Source: Asterias rubens
Taxonomy: Eukaryota; Echinodermata; Asteroidea; Forcipulatida; Asteriidae
Reading direction: 5' to 3'
Length of the DNA stretch: 64,000 bases
Assembly: GCF_902459465.1 (NCBI RefSeq)
Contig: NC_047066.1
Coordinates: 5,120,377 to 5,184,376, forward strand
Position numbers and translations under genes: made by a program
Notes under the pieces: generated by a model
Databases searched by the model: none
What the model was told of the DNA's origin: nothing
Seen by the model: the letters and a program-made list of their open reading frames with translations, nothing else
In this document: positions 22,105 to 33,800 of the stretch, piece by piece
Layout: every line of letters begins with the position of its first letter
How positions within the stretch are numbered: position 1 is the first letter of the stretch

Positions 22105-22172
22105 GTTCGAGAACGACTACGTAAGCGTTTCCATAGTAACTGTTCAGCATGTTTTGGTTTTGGTTCATTGCC

Positions 22173-22550
22173 TTAAGGCACTGTATACACTATCCGTAAT
22201 TACTCAAAGCAATTGTTAGCATAACAATTTACTTGTTGACGATCAATGGAGAACTGTTTTAGTATACAAACCATTTTGAGAAACGACTCCCTCTGAAATT
22301 TTTAAAAAGAAGTAACTTCTCACTGAAATATTTGAATTGAATTCGAAACCTCAAAATTAGATTTTGAGGTCTCGAAATCACGGTATCTGAAATCACACAA
22401 GTTCGTGTGACAAGAAGGGTGTTTTTTCTTTCATTATTATCTCGCAACTTCAACGACCAATCGAGCTCAGATTTTCACAGGTTTGTTATTTTGTGTATAA
22501 GTAAGAAGACTATAGTCTTTGACATTTACCAATGAGTTCAGTGTCTTTAA
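22173..22550 (+). mobile_element. MITE, near full length, diverged
   Basis: Starts TTAAGGCACTGTATACACTA, ends CAATGAGTTCAGTGTCTTTAA. The internal GAGGTCTCGAAATCA arm is kept while the ends have diverged. Confidence 0.88.
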
Positions 22551-24059
22551 GTATCCGTTGCAGACTAAAAGTGAAATACGAAACATTTTTTGTCGGAAGT
22601 GATTTTTCAGTTGTGCATTTTTCCCCAGATTAAGCCTACATATTTTTGAACACGTCTATATTATTATAAAAATTATAATTCAGATATCAAGTAGATTTTT
22701 AAAATATTTTTTTATATACATTTTCTAACATAATGAGAGACACATTTTTGTTAACAACTACCTGTTTATGTTGCAGTCTTGATTTATTAATGTACATGTA
22801 GATAATTATACAAAAGAATTGTCCCACACTCGGTTAGCGTGCAGCCTTTCCATTGCCAGTCCCTCCCTGTTTTCTTACAAACATCTAATTATTATTTCCC
22901 AAGGCTGTTTGCATCATAATAAGCTGTTGTGCTATAGGATCGTCACCAGCCCGTGACAACTCCAATAACTATTCTCAATAAACTGGTATAGTTGTCTATC
23001 AAAAAAGGGTAGGTTATGTCGACACGCTGAATGCTTTTGCCATGTACCATTGTTGTTTCTTGACTGCACATGTGGCCAATGGTATAGATGTGTTATGGAG
23101 TTGTCGGTTTATATGCAGCTGGCTTTTGGTACTGTAGTCAATGGAGTTTGTGTGACCACTATCCAGTCATCCATGATCGTTTCTCTGTGAATAATTATAA
23201 CAGTGAAATGAATACACAGTTTCATTGAAACAATGCTCTCTTGACTGCCGAGTGGGGGAGAATCCCCCTTCCTCCATCGTGCACCGTGTATAGGTGCTGT
23301 ATACGGACTATCCTCGTTCGAGAGAGAAAAAAGGCGGTTACTGCTCTGTGTTTGATGCCACGTGTTATGACGGGTTATGTTGGAATACTTCGGAATGCAG
23401 TGTGCTCGCTGGGAAAACGTCTCAAAGCAGTCTCATTTTACTGGTAAGTAAAATACATATTTGTATTCTTTTTGTAACCATTGTATTGCCTTTTCTTGTA
23501 AAACTTTAATGTGCATTTTTTTTAATACTTGTCATGTTTGCTGGCAAACAAAATGAAATGAAATGAAACAACAGGTTTCCCATCAAACAACAACCAGTAA
23601 TTGTGTATCGAGAGATTTGCGACATAGGAAGACGAGTTTTCTTTTGTCACGTGGTGGACGCTATTTTGTACCCAAACATCACAACCCACAACCAACTGTA
23701 CAGACTAGGCTGACACCAAGTGTGGGCATACGGGGTTTTTCCTGTTTTTTTTTTTTTAACCGAAAATGGCTTCTAATCGTAAGTTGTAGTTGCTGGACGC
23801 CATTTTTCGGTCCATATGCAGCACAACCCAATGTACTGACTATAGTCTGAAGCGCTCGAGTCTGGTCCTCATAACAGCTCGGCTATTGACATACCCTCAT
23901 CCATTCTTCATTACTTTTCACTCACTCGACCAATAATGCTCTTTCCCGCTTTTTTGTTTGTTTCAGAAACAAGAACATGAGATGCTTCTGTGGAATCGAT
24001 TAAGATCAAAATTAATACTGCTCCGCTAAACAAGATCCCGCCACTAGGAAACGGTGCAT

Positions 24060-24092
24060 ATAACAACAACAACAACAGAAACAACAACAACC

Positions 24093-24129
<37 letters not shown>

Positions 24130-24205
24130 CTGCAACAACAACAGCAACAACACCAACAAAAACAACAACAGCAGCAACAACAACAACAACAATAACAATC
24201 GATGA
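24060..24205. repeat. (CAA)n microsatellite in the 5' leader
   Basis: A run of CAA triplets with a few interruptions ends 26 bases before the start codon of the glycosyltransferase. An in-frame upstream ATG at 24054 would encode a long threonine run if used, but it is not needed for the protein. Confidence 0.93.
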
Positions 24206-24230
24206 TATAAGGATACTACATCGGCTAAAT

Positions 24231-25223
24231 ATGAGATTATTTAGAAGGGGACGCTGTAAGTATTTTTGTCTAACTTTGGTCTATATTTTAGTGGTGTATG
24301 TTATCTTTAACAACATTCCCATTTCGATCTTCAATCGCCATGAGTGTGACCCTTACCTGAAAATGAAAGACGGCAAACAATTTCATCACACTTTCTTCCT
24401 GGCCGAGCCACAGACTTGTTTTCACGCTTCGAGTTCGCATCCGAGGCCCGTGTTCTTGTTAGTTGTGATCGCTTCTTCGGGGGACAACTTCGAGAGGCGT
24501 CAAGCGATTCGCGAGACATGGGGAAGTCCCAAGGAGATCATGGGGAGGGGTATCGTCACAGTCTTCCTGCTCGGCGAGGAGCCCCTGGAGAAGTTTTCTC
24601 CCGAAACCCGAGATTTACTTCAGGATGAAAGCGCTGCACACCATGACATTCTCCAGGCAGACTTCATTGACACTTATAAGAACCTCACCATTAAGACCAT
24701 AGTTGGACTGAAGTGGATCCACGCGTACTGTTCCCATGCCTCGTACTTCATGAAAACAGACGATGACATGTACATCAGTTACGCTAACTTAGTCAAGAAT
24801 CTGTCTGCTCCCTCGACCCCAACCACTGACTTTGCGATGGGTCATCTCTTCGAGAACAATTTTGCCTCTCGAAGTTTTCACAATAAATTCTACATGCCGA
24901 GATGTATGTTCCCGGAGAAGTTCTACCCTCCGTATCTTGCAGGGTCAGGCTATGTCATGTCTGGCGATTTGGCGGGAAAGATCTTCCGAACTGCTTTGTA
25001 TAGTAACTTCGTTTATTTCGAGGACGTCTTTGTTGGGGTGTGTTTTCGGACGCTAGGGGTAAAGCCCACAGGACACAGCGGTTTTAATTTTATACACATT
25101 GGTTATGAGTTTTGCAAATATAGAAATGATGTGGTTTCATCTCATGGAGTTGAGACGAAGGAAATGCACGATATATGGAACGATCTACAAAATTCTGAAA
25201 CTAAATGTTTACCGTCAACTTAA
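24231..25223 (+). CDS. beta-1,3-galactosyltransferase-like (GT31) enzyme
   Basis: A single uninterrupted frame of 330 residues. I chose the ATG at 24231 because it gives a typical type II Golgi protein: a basic tail (MRLFRRGRCK), one membrane anchor at about residues 11-28 and a luminal catalytic domain. GT31 motifs appear in order: RRQAIRETWG (89-98), DFIDTYKNLTIKT (145-157), the metal-binding TDDD box (176-179), YPPYLAGSGYVMS (232-244) and EDVFVGVC (264-271). It should transfer galactose or N-acetylglucosamine in beta-1,3 linkage to glycans in the Golgi; the exact donor is not readable. The coding part has no intron, usual for B3GALT genes. A leader exon may start at the acceptor at 23966. 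The upstream in-frame ATG at 24054 would add 59 mostly threonine residues and is unlikely. Confidence 0.92.
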   Translation: MRLFRRGRCKYFCLTLVYILVVYVIFNNIPISIFNRHECDPYLKMKDGKQFHHTFFLAEPQTCFHASSSHPRPVFLLVVIASSGDNFERRQAIRETWGSPKEIMGRGIVTVFLLGEEPLEKFSPETRDLLQDESAAHHDILQADFIDTYKNLTIKTIVGLKWIHAYCSHASYFMKTDDDMYISYANLVKNLSAPSTPTTDFAMGHLFENNFASRSFHNKFYMPRCMFPEKFYPPYLAGSGYVMSGDLAGKIFRTALYSNFVYFEDVFVGVCFRTLGVKPTGHSGFNFIHIGYEFCKYRNDVVSSHGVETKEMHDIWNDLQNSETKCLPST

Positions 25224-25800
25224 GTTTTTTTCAAAAACAAACCTTGCAACCCCAGTGTGAAATTGTCACGTAATTTGTTGATCAGGTTTTAGCAGGAAAA
25301 CACGTCAATATTTTAACAAAGTTTTGTTGATAACTTTTCTCGTCAAATCAAAATGAACTCTTACTGTACGATTTGCGCAGCCACAAATTCGTGGGTAGAC
25401 ATGTTTTCGTGTCCCTTTTATAAGCAATAGTTTGAAAGCCGCTATGCCGACACAGTAATTTTACTTATATCAATTAACAATATTGTTGTGTTAATGATGA
25501 AAAAATGTGCTTGAGCTTGTCATACATGACCTGCAATTGTGTTACTCAATATTTATTGGTCTTTTGGTACCTTTGTATAACAAAAAGTGTGTATTTTTTT
25601 AAAGAGATCAATTAAACAAGGGGTATTCCATGATAATGGTGTTCATGATTCTTTTATGTGCACTTACCAACCCTAGTACACGTGACCAATGGCTTAATGT
25701 CCCATCCGAAGGACCAAGCAATTATTTGTTACTATATCTTGCTCAAGGACTCGAGTCCAGTGCGCCTGAACACATACGAAAGCAAAAGGTGGGCAACCAG

Positions 25801-26040
25801 GGCCCAATTTCATAGAGCTGCTAAGCACACAAATTTGCTTAGCATGACATTTCTTTCTTGATGATAGACAGGATTACCAACTAAATTTCCATTTGTTGCA
25901 TATTGCTTGTTACTGTAACAGTTCATGTTGGTTTATACTGAACATCACGTGGAAATTTGGTTGGTAACCCTGTTTTTATCAAGGAAGAAATTCCATGCTG
26001 AGCAATTTTTTGTGTGCTTAGCAGCGCTATGAACTTGGGC
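25801..26040. mobile_element. CCCAATTTCAT palindromic element
   Basis: The left end GGCCCAATTTCATAGAGCTG, then CTAAGCACAC, is mirrored by GTGTGCTTAGCAGCGCTATG and AACTTGGGC at the right. Inner blocks (GGATTACCAACTAAATTTCC and GAAATTTGGTTGGTAACCC) also pair. The whole 240-bp copy is an imperfect hairpin. Relatives are at 26.5, 50.1, 50.4, 52.9 and 59.7 kb. Confidence 0.82.
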
Positions 26041-26099
26041 TGGTAAAAGAGAAACACTACCACGTGAAACAGAAACACTTCCGTGTGAAAGACGATTGG

Positions 26100-26186
26100 G
26101 ATCCAGTGAACACTTTTGGTATTTACTCAAAATAATTATTAGCATAAACCCTTACTTGTAAACAAGTATTGGGGAGCTGCCGATAG
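26100..26186 (+). mobile_element. MITE fragment, left end
   Basis: ATCCAGTGAACACTTTTGGT is followed by TTTACTCAAAATAATTATTAG and CATAAACCCTTACTTG, then the match ends. Confidence 0.75.
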
Positions 26187-26504
26187 TCTGTTTGTTTTCA
26201 GCTAGCTCCATAAATAATTAAATTTCAGGTTCGGTTCAAGTTCATGAAAAAAAAAAGACAGAGTTTGATCTATCGTAATACTTACAGTGTAATTGTTTTT
26301 ATTGTCTTAAAAAACTCCCACCAAATTAAGATCTAGAAAAACAACAAGAATACAAACAATTCCTTGCCCTATTAAACAGCACTAAGCTTTTATTTACATT
26401 ATAATGAACACCTCGCCTGCGAGATTGTTTACAGCCATTCAATTATAATCAAAATAGAGATCAAGTTTCATGAAGCTATTTACACTGTCATGTCAATCAA
26501 GTCC

Positions 26505-27085
26505 CAATTTCATAAAGCTGTTAAGCAGAAAATACTGCTTAAAGACACTTGACACTATTGGTAATTGTCAAAGACCAGTCTTCTCACTTGGTGAAGTTTT
26601 CGAGAAAGAAGTAATTTTCTACGAATTTGATTTCGAGACCTCAGAATGACATTTTGATGTCCCGAAGTCAAGCATGTGAAAGCACACAACTTTGGGTGAC
26701 ACGGGTGTTTTTTCTTCAATTTTTATCTCGAATTTTCACATGTTTTTTTATGCATATGTTGAGATATACCAAGTGAGAAGACTGGTCTTTGACAATTACA
26801 AATAGTGTCTATTGTCTTAAAGACAAAATTAACCAACAATTACAATATTAGGGCAATGATTAGTTCCTTAAACGTGAATATCACATTGGTTGACGCAGAT
26901 TATGCAAATCATTATTGCAATGATCAACATCTAATACTTTGAACATAATCCAGATTTAAGAAGCTGCTTAGCACCGACAAATCTTGCTAAGAAAAGAAGG
27001 TATCGAGATCAATGGCTGACTGGTTCCCCTAAGACAAAATTTGGCAGTGCGCGTTTTCTGCAATACAGCTTTATGAAACAGCGCC
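26505..27085. mobile_element. CCCAATTTCAT element split by a MITE
   Basis: The left part TCCCAATTTCATAAAGCTG with TTAAGCAGAAAATACTGC stops where the MITE at 26539 begins. After that MITE comes AGAAGCTGCTTAGCACCGAC and a right end TTTATGAAACAGCGCC. I read this as one palindromic element interrupted at a TTAA site. Confidence 0.6.
26539..26820 (+). mobile_element. MITE with two identical-type ends
   Basis: Starts TTAAAGACACTTGACACTAT and ends AATAGTGTCTATTGTCTTAA. The left sub-terminal block (TTGTCAAAGACCAGTCTTC) is the complement of the right one (AAGACTGGTCTTTGACAA); normal copies carry different blocks at their two ends. Confidence 0.85.
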
Positions 27086-27881
27086 AGGCATTCTTAGTTG
27101 GGCGCTAATATTTCTAACCCAATTGAAACACATGGGGATGTGTACAACACTGTTACCCGCTCAACGTTTTCATTATTAAATAGCCCAATTACAGTTTGTG
27201 ATATTAAGTACTATTTGAAGTAAGGGTAATAAATAAACAGATTTTCAAGATGTAAGTTAAATATAAAACTTGTTATATAGGTGACAAATTTACAGATATT
27301 ATTTTAAGATTGTCAAAATTATTTTTTCCATTGGACCACCGTACTATGAAATGGAATTTAAAATTACGTCAGGAAAATATACTTTACCTACACAATTTGG
27401 TTAATTTGGTTAATTTGGTATGAATTCATAGTTCATTTGGTGTAGGGCCTATGGCGACATGCTGTTTTCTGTAATGGAACCAATCCACTGTTTATAATAA
27501 CGACAAAAAGAGCATGCCCCATTGACTTCAAACTCACACTTTTTACCACTACTGGTGTACATATTGATTTGACTGCTGGATTATATACTGTTCCCTTACC
27601 ACCGAGACATCGATCTCGACCTGAATGTTGTAGACGAACAAGTTGCGATAGTTGACAACACTATCAGGTCATATAGAAGGAGTCGGCAAAACAGCAGTTC
27701 GATGTCATGTACCCTGACCCCATTGCGTTCAATCACGGTTAACAACTTAGCATGTCACCACTCCCACAGACCTGAGTTAAAAGCTTAACAACACACTCAT
27801 CAAGTATAATCTCTGTTTTTCCCCCGCCAATTTCAAACGTCATTTTAGTTTTCCTCATCAACAAAATCGGTCCCCGATATT

Positions 27882-30800
27882 TCAAAGCCTGACTAGCACT
27901 GTCATGATCAACCCCAGGGCGGTGACGGTTGCCGCTGCGACCCCTCGACCCACGGCACCATTTGAACCCTCGTTCGCCTCATCTTGCAGGATCTCCTGTA
28001 AGTTACAGTCCAAGAAGTCGACGCCAAAGTATCGAGGGAATCCCTTTGAGACTTCCCCGGCTGTGTCGTTGAACATCCAATACTTCCTCCCTCTGATGAA
28101 ATAACCGTTTCCTGTAGAAAACACACAATGTTCATCATTATTCATTCATCAACATTAAAATTATATAAGAGAAAAATGCTGCCTACTTTAGGATATCGTG
28201 CTTTGTATTCAGCAGCACCTGTTATGGTATAACTTGCCGTCACATATTCGTAAAATTGCACTTCCAATTAAGTCTTTTTAAATCCCATCTAAAAACTTTA
28301 CTTTTTAACAAAGCATTTGGTGTTGTTCAGTGAGTTTTCTAGCTTTCGGTGTTTTTATGGCTTATACTTTATTGTGAACTTTGTATTGTACCTAAGCTGT
28401 ATCGTTTTTTTTCTTTGTTTTTTTTCCTTCATAGTTGTAGTGTTCATTCAACTAATTGTTAAAATGGCTTCTATATTTGTGCTTATTTTTCTGGTGTACT
28501 TTTTCTTTAATTTGTTCCGATTACAACTTACCATCCCGAAACCTGAAGGCCGACCCCAAATTACTTGGAACACCGGGAAAGATTTCCTCAATTGGATATG
28601 GCCAATTAGCATCCACCGTCTTGGAGACTTCATCAAACCTCCACACCAAGTCACCCTGTATATATATACACAAAGTAAACGTATAGGAGTTTGCCAGAAT
28701 TTATCCTCTAATTAATGGTTTCAGCAATGTTGTAACAAGTATTTTTTCCCCAAGTCAACTCAAGTCGCAAATCAGTGCCTCAGCAACTAACAAAATTCAA
28801 CAAAATCAAAAAGAGACTTTGTAGCATCATGATGATGAGGTCACAAAAAATGAGGTAAGAGAAGACGTCAGAATGTTGTGAAAACAAAACTCAAATTATT
28901 GGTCATTGCACTCTGATACTATAAAGAAATCCCGAATCACAACACATAGCAAGTTGGGGTGTCGACTAGACTTGACTGCACCGACTAGACCATAACCAGA
29001 AACCATGGAGCACAGGGAGATTGACTATATCGAACCATGTACTGGAGTGTGGTCGATATGGTTAATTTAAGAGCTACGTCACATTTCTGGTCAAGTCTAG
29101 TCGCTCACCTGAACTTGCTCATAACGGTAGCGTATGAGATTATTTTGTCAATCACTGGGTTTGTTTTTACCTTGAAAAAGTATGTTTTGCTGTACTCCTT
29201 CCACGTCATGACTGCGTCAATGTCTACTGGGAGGTCAGGTGAAAGGTCACTGATATATTGAGGATAACCGGGTTCCAGTGTGATTCCATCAAACTGCCAG
29301 TACTGGTCACCTTTTAAAAAGAAATATAATTATGTTTCAAACCTGAAAGCTCACTGATCATACACTGTGTACTATGGACAAGTATTGAACATCGAGTTCA
29401 AAAAGAGGAACACATCCATATCTCTTCTGGAACAAGACATAATTATTAATTATAATTATAAGGTATATATATCCATGGAGATATGTTTTTTTTTATAGCT
29501 CCATTGTATACCAAACATCTCAGATACTGAATAATAAATTGAAATGTATAGACCCTACTGTAAATGAATACACATGTGTAAGCTCAAATATCTGTGTTTT
29601 GATTGGTCCGATGTGATGTTTGTCAGCTGCACCCACATCACAACCGACCAATCAAAACACAGATATGTAAAGCTACGTCACTGCACGTTCATCCAATGAC
29701 ATCGTTGTATCCAATGAAATCACATCATGGTTATGAAACGAAAGTACCTGTATTTATCCTTATAAGAGTTTTTTTTTTACATTCTAATTTTACTGAAAAG
29801 TTCCGTTACGGGGACATGAAGTACGCTCCATCTTCATCCCAAGAAAAACTCGTAAAATGCATACCTTTAAAAAAGAGACTTTTCTGGTCGTGCCATCTTT
29901 CGTAGCCGGCGTCTATTCTAGTTGGGAGGCCCTGCCAGAAGTATTTGACCCTGTCGCCCTCTTGTGGCGAGACGAGCTGTCCCACGCGGGGGATTCTCCA
30001 GTATCGGGCTCCCTGATAACGTAGAAAAAAAGGAACATGAAATTAGTCTCACATTTTTTTGGGTGATCCCTTGCTACAGGGCAGCCCGGCCCTTCCCTCA
30101 TGGCAAAACAGCTCAACTTAATTGTTTTTATCATTTCTGGGAAACAAATTGAGTTTGTTTGTTCATTTTAAAGTTTCAAAGGCATACTTTGTATGGATGT
30201 AAATTTAACATGTCCTATCTCAGCCTCTTTTAATACATTTGTCCTGTTTTTATTAACACCTGTCCCTGTCCTTGCTTTTCTCAAAATGTAATTTGTTAGT
30301 TATAGTCAGTTTTTCCATGGAAGAGCCGGCTCGAGCTAACGGTTGTGGGGCTTATGAATGGCGCCCAAAACAAAGATATTGACAAAATAAGGGAGACCAT
30401 TATTCTATAGACGATGTGACCTATGTTTACATTCAAACCGCCCTCTGTTGACAAAACACTATATACGTCATGTTTCGCCGGGCACTGAGTTGCGTAGTCA
30501 TTAGTAAGTTTGCGTACACTTTCTAGCTGGCTGCCAAAACTAAAAGGTTTTGCCCGGCGGTATGCGCGCGAATCATGTTATGGTTTTTGTGTGACGTCAG
30601 AGGTCACATCGTTTATAGACAGCTCAGCTCAGATGGTAGAGCACTGGCCAATAAGACCGGACACCATTGGTCCAATTCCCGCTCTAGGTAATTGTTTTTG
30701 TTCAACCTCAACAGAGTTATCTCGAGCTGTTTTCAGCACTGAATGTTGCTTAATAGTTTTCTGCCCGGATAAGCAGGATACCAGTCTCATTCTGGAATGC

Positions 30801-33800
30801 ATACTTTTGTTTAGCTTAGCTACTTTTTGAGCTCTAAACCCTTTGTGAATTTGTACCTTGTTCTGAAAAGAACAGGTGCACCAAATAATGTGTTGCAACA
30901 ATTCGTGTTGAGAGTACAAGAGCTGCATTGTCACTGTTTCGAATCAAAAACACCAACGCCAATAGTATAGCTGTATATAGGGCCTTCAAGTTGTCATCGC
31001 GTACCCCGGTTTTAAGAATGTTCATCAACCACCATGCCTCTGTGTCAAAGTTTTGTGGCTGTTCTTGAAAACAAATCAGTGAATTTCCACCCGTCATTAC
31101 CCTATGGACTGTCATCACCAGTTGGTATGTATATGATTTAATTGATGTTTATGGGACTTGAGGCATTGCATGATGAGGTATGGTTGACACAGCACTAAAT
31201 TTGTCTATCGACACTCAAACAAAACTGTGCAATACTACACGGTCCACCATTACCTGAACAGGCGAATTATACGATGAGGTATCATTGATATTTGATCCCT
31301 CCGACTCCATAGCACCTCGAACAAATATATTGACATTAGTAGGGAGACCGCATGCAGATGGCTAGATAGCTCTTTTGGTAGAGCGCTGGCAAGTTATACT
31401 GGGGTCGTGGTTCAAATCCCGCCCTAGTAAATTTTTATTTGTTCAATTTCGAAAGAGTTATATCTTCCTTGTGAGCTGGGCCCATTTTCATACAGCTGCT
31501 TTCAGTCAATAGGTTTTTGCTCAATAAAAAATAAGCAAGTCCCGCTTTTAGTTGTTCAACCCAAATTGTTTTTATTGTATTGACTAAAGTGACTAGGATT
31601 TGAGGCATTGCATAGTGAGGTATCAATATATAATTGGCTTGCGGTAACACCATGTTTGATGGGTAGATTATGTTCTTTATAGAACCGTCTTGGCTTAAAT
31701 TTTCTAATACGGCGGAGCAGATTTTTCGAATTGACGAAATTCAATTGACCTGTGACGTCACTGTATTGATGGAAGTGTAGATTAACTTGACGAATCTACT
31801 ATAAGTTCGTTTAATACGAATCTACAGTTGAGTGTACAAACTACAGAGATAGTTCACCCTGAAAATGGCTGTCTTACCAAAAATAACCTGATGTGAAACC
31901 TTTTCAGTTAAACAATCTACTTTAGTTAAAATGTAATTTTAAACAAAATATTGTACTCGATAATGTTGCCAGCACAAAAAAAGTTATAAATGATTGTGAT
32001 CAAACGTAGTTTGACAAAGTATAATATTCAATTTGGGAGAAATAGTTTGCCAAGAGGCTGAAGTTAAGTCAGAGAATAGACTCTAAAGTGTAGATTCGTT
32101 TAATACAATGTACTCGCCTTCGGTTCACACATCTTATCCACGAATCTACACTTTCTACTACAACTCGCCTTTGGCTCGTACATTCTTTATCCACGAATCT
32201 ACACTTTCTCGTCCTTGCATTCTCCTTAACTTACCCTGAATCCGAAAATCTCTCCTCTGACGTACGCCACAGCCTCAAAGGCTTTATTGCATGTGTCTTT
32301 GTTTCGTCTCTTAACCGTTGTGGCTGGTCTTTCTGTGACATCCGGGGAGTAGGTGGGCCTCGGGTCTGGATTCGGCGGTGAAGTTTGTTTAGATCCTTGA
32401 TTCAAAAGATAAAAGGTCTCACTTAGAAATAATAATTGTATGCGCCCTGAATTTCGCTCATCCATTCCCGTCCCCGTCCGCAATTTCTTTTCCATGATGT
32501 ATAAGAATTCCCCTTTTTTAATCGATTTAGAAAGAAAAAAAACAACGACAGTGGCAATTTTGATGTACAGAACAAAATTGCTCCCGTCCCTATCGCTTTT
32601 CCCAAGTCGTGAGGTTCCACTTGTGAATTTAAAGTTGGGGGGGGGGGGGATCAACCGAAGATACTCGGATTAATCAGCTTAAACCGATTGCCTCAAATGA
32701 AATAAACCATAATATCAACGTGTACACAAAATGCAGGATAGCATCCTTTTCACTAAAACCTTCAATTTCAATTCAATTCAATTTAGAGCCATTATTTCCA
32801 TTTCACTGGTTTACAATACAAATTAACTCAAACTCGCTCAACATTTGTATTTATGGTGTGTTGCTTGAAGAAAAGTGATGCACTTTCCCTAAAACACAAA
32901 TTCTCTTGATACAAGGATAAGTGCGGACTAACATTATTACACTTCTTACCGTAAATAAGCTGCATGCCAAGTATGTCATCGTAAGATAGTCTGAAGTCAG
33001 GGGTGTAGCCAGAGTAGAACGGTTGCATGAGGGCGCCCTGCACTTCAGAGTGCGCCAAACCCAAACTGTGTCCGATCTCGTGCGTGGCAACTATGAGTAG
33101 ATTTATACCTGAGTTGAAAGACGATTCGATTTTATTATTGAACTAATGTTGAACTTATAGTGTTATTTTAATGTCATACTTGCATCCGTGATAATATTCG
33201 GTGTTTATCCACCAACGAAGAAAATTTTCCAAAAATACCGTACTCAATTCTGGCTTTGACGAAATCGAAACAAAAACTCATGACGGACATGCCAACAAAT
33301 CAAATTCGTGTTATTTCCTTCGAAAAAATCATGATGTAAGTGGAGCATAGGGGAGAGTTTGAGCTAGTGCCTTTTTGAGAGGGTCAATAATTTCTCTTCT
33401 AAAAGGAAAGGAATAGGTGAAATGAGATTTGAAATAAAAGAGCGAGAGCTGAGTCACAAAATTTCCCCAAACAACAAATAATTATTTTACAGTTTCATAC
33501 CGTCGTATCCCGAAGATGTGAACGTTTCGGAATCGTCAAAATGTACATCGCCGTCAAGATCGTCGAAACCACTCATCGGTGGGTAGGCGTGAGCTAGGGT
33601 ACCTCCCGGTCCGTCAAAAGCGAACAAATCCCCGTGGCTGTAGGTGCCGAAACTGATGTAAATGTCCGCGTAGCCTGCCGTCACCTCAAAGAACCGGAGG
33701 GGGACCACGTCGCTCCAAAGCTTGAAGGCCTCTCGCATGGTAGCCACTACCTCGCTGAAGGACAATTCTTGTGGGCTGTTAAGCACTCTGTTGATAGCGA

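Larger units (their letters stand above)
14865..24230. other. intergenic repeat-rich block
   Basis: Between the GMC gene and the glycosyltransferase I found no complete gene. The block holds MITEs, two tandem arrays, two tRNA-derived SINEs, a TAAAA microsatellite and a TIR element, each listed separately. Stretches 17700-18690 and 22551-23230 are AT-rich with nothing I can support. A splice-donor-like CTG|GTAAGTAAA near 23443 and an acceptor TTTGTTTCAG at 23966 could bound an untranslated first exon and intron of the glycosyltransferase. Confidence 0.5.
25224..27881. other. intergenic between glycosyltransferase and MMP gene
   Basis: No coding exon was seen. ATTAAA near 25612 may serve as the glycosyltransferase poly(A) signal. 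The rest holds palindromic elements and MITE copies listed separately, and 27086-27881 is AT-rich sequence that should include the 3' untranslated region of the minus-strand MMP gene. Confidence 0.5.

Noticed and set aside
23911..24205. Poly-leucine, poly-asparagine and poly-threonine frames
   Set aside because: They are translations of the CAA repeat in the three frames; only the galactosyltransferase frame continues into real protein.
30510..30934. Overlapping small frames near 30.5-30.9 kb
   Set aside because: They span a TIR element and a SINE and show no family resemblance.
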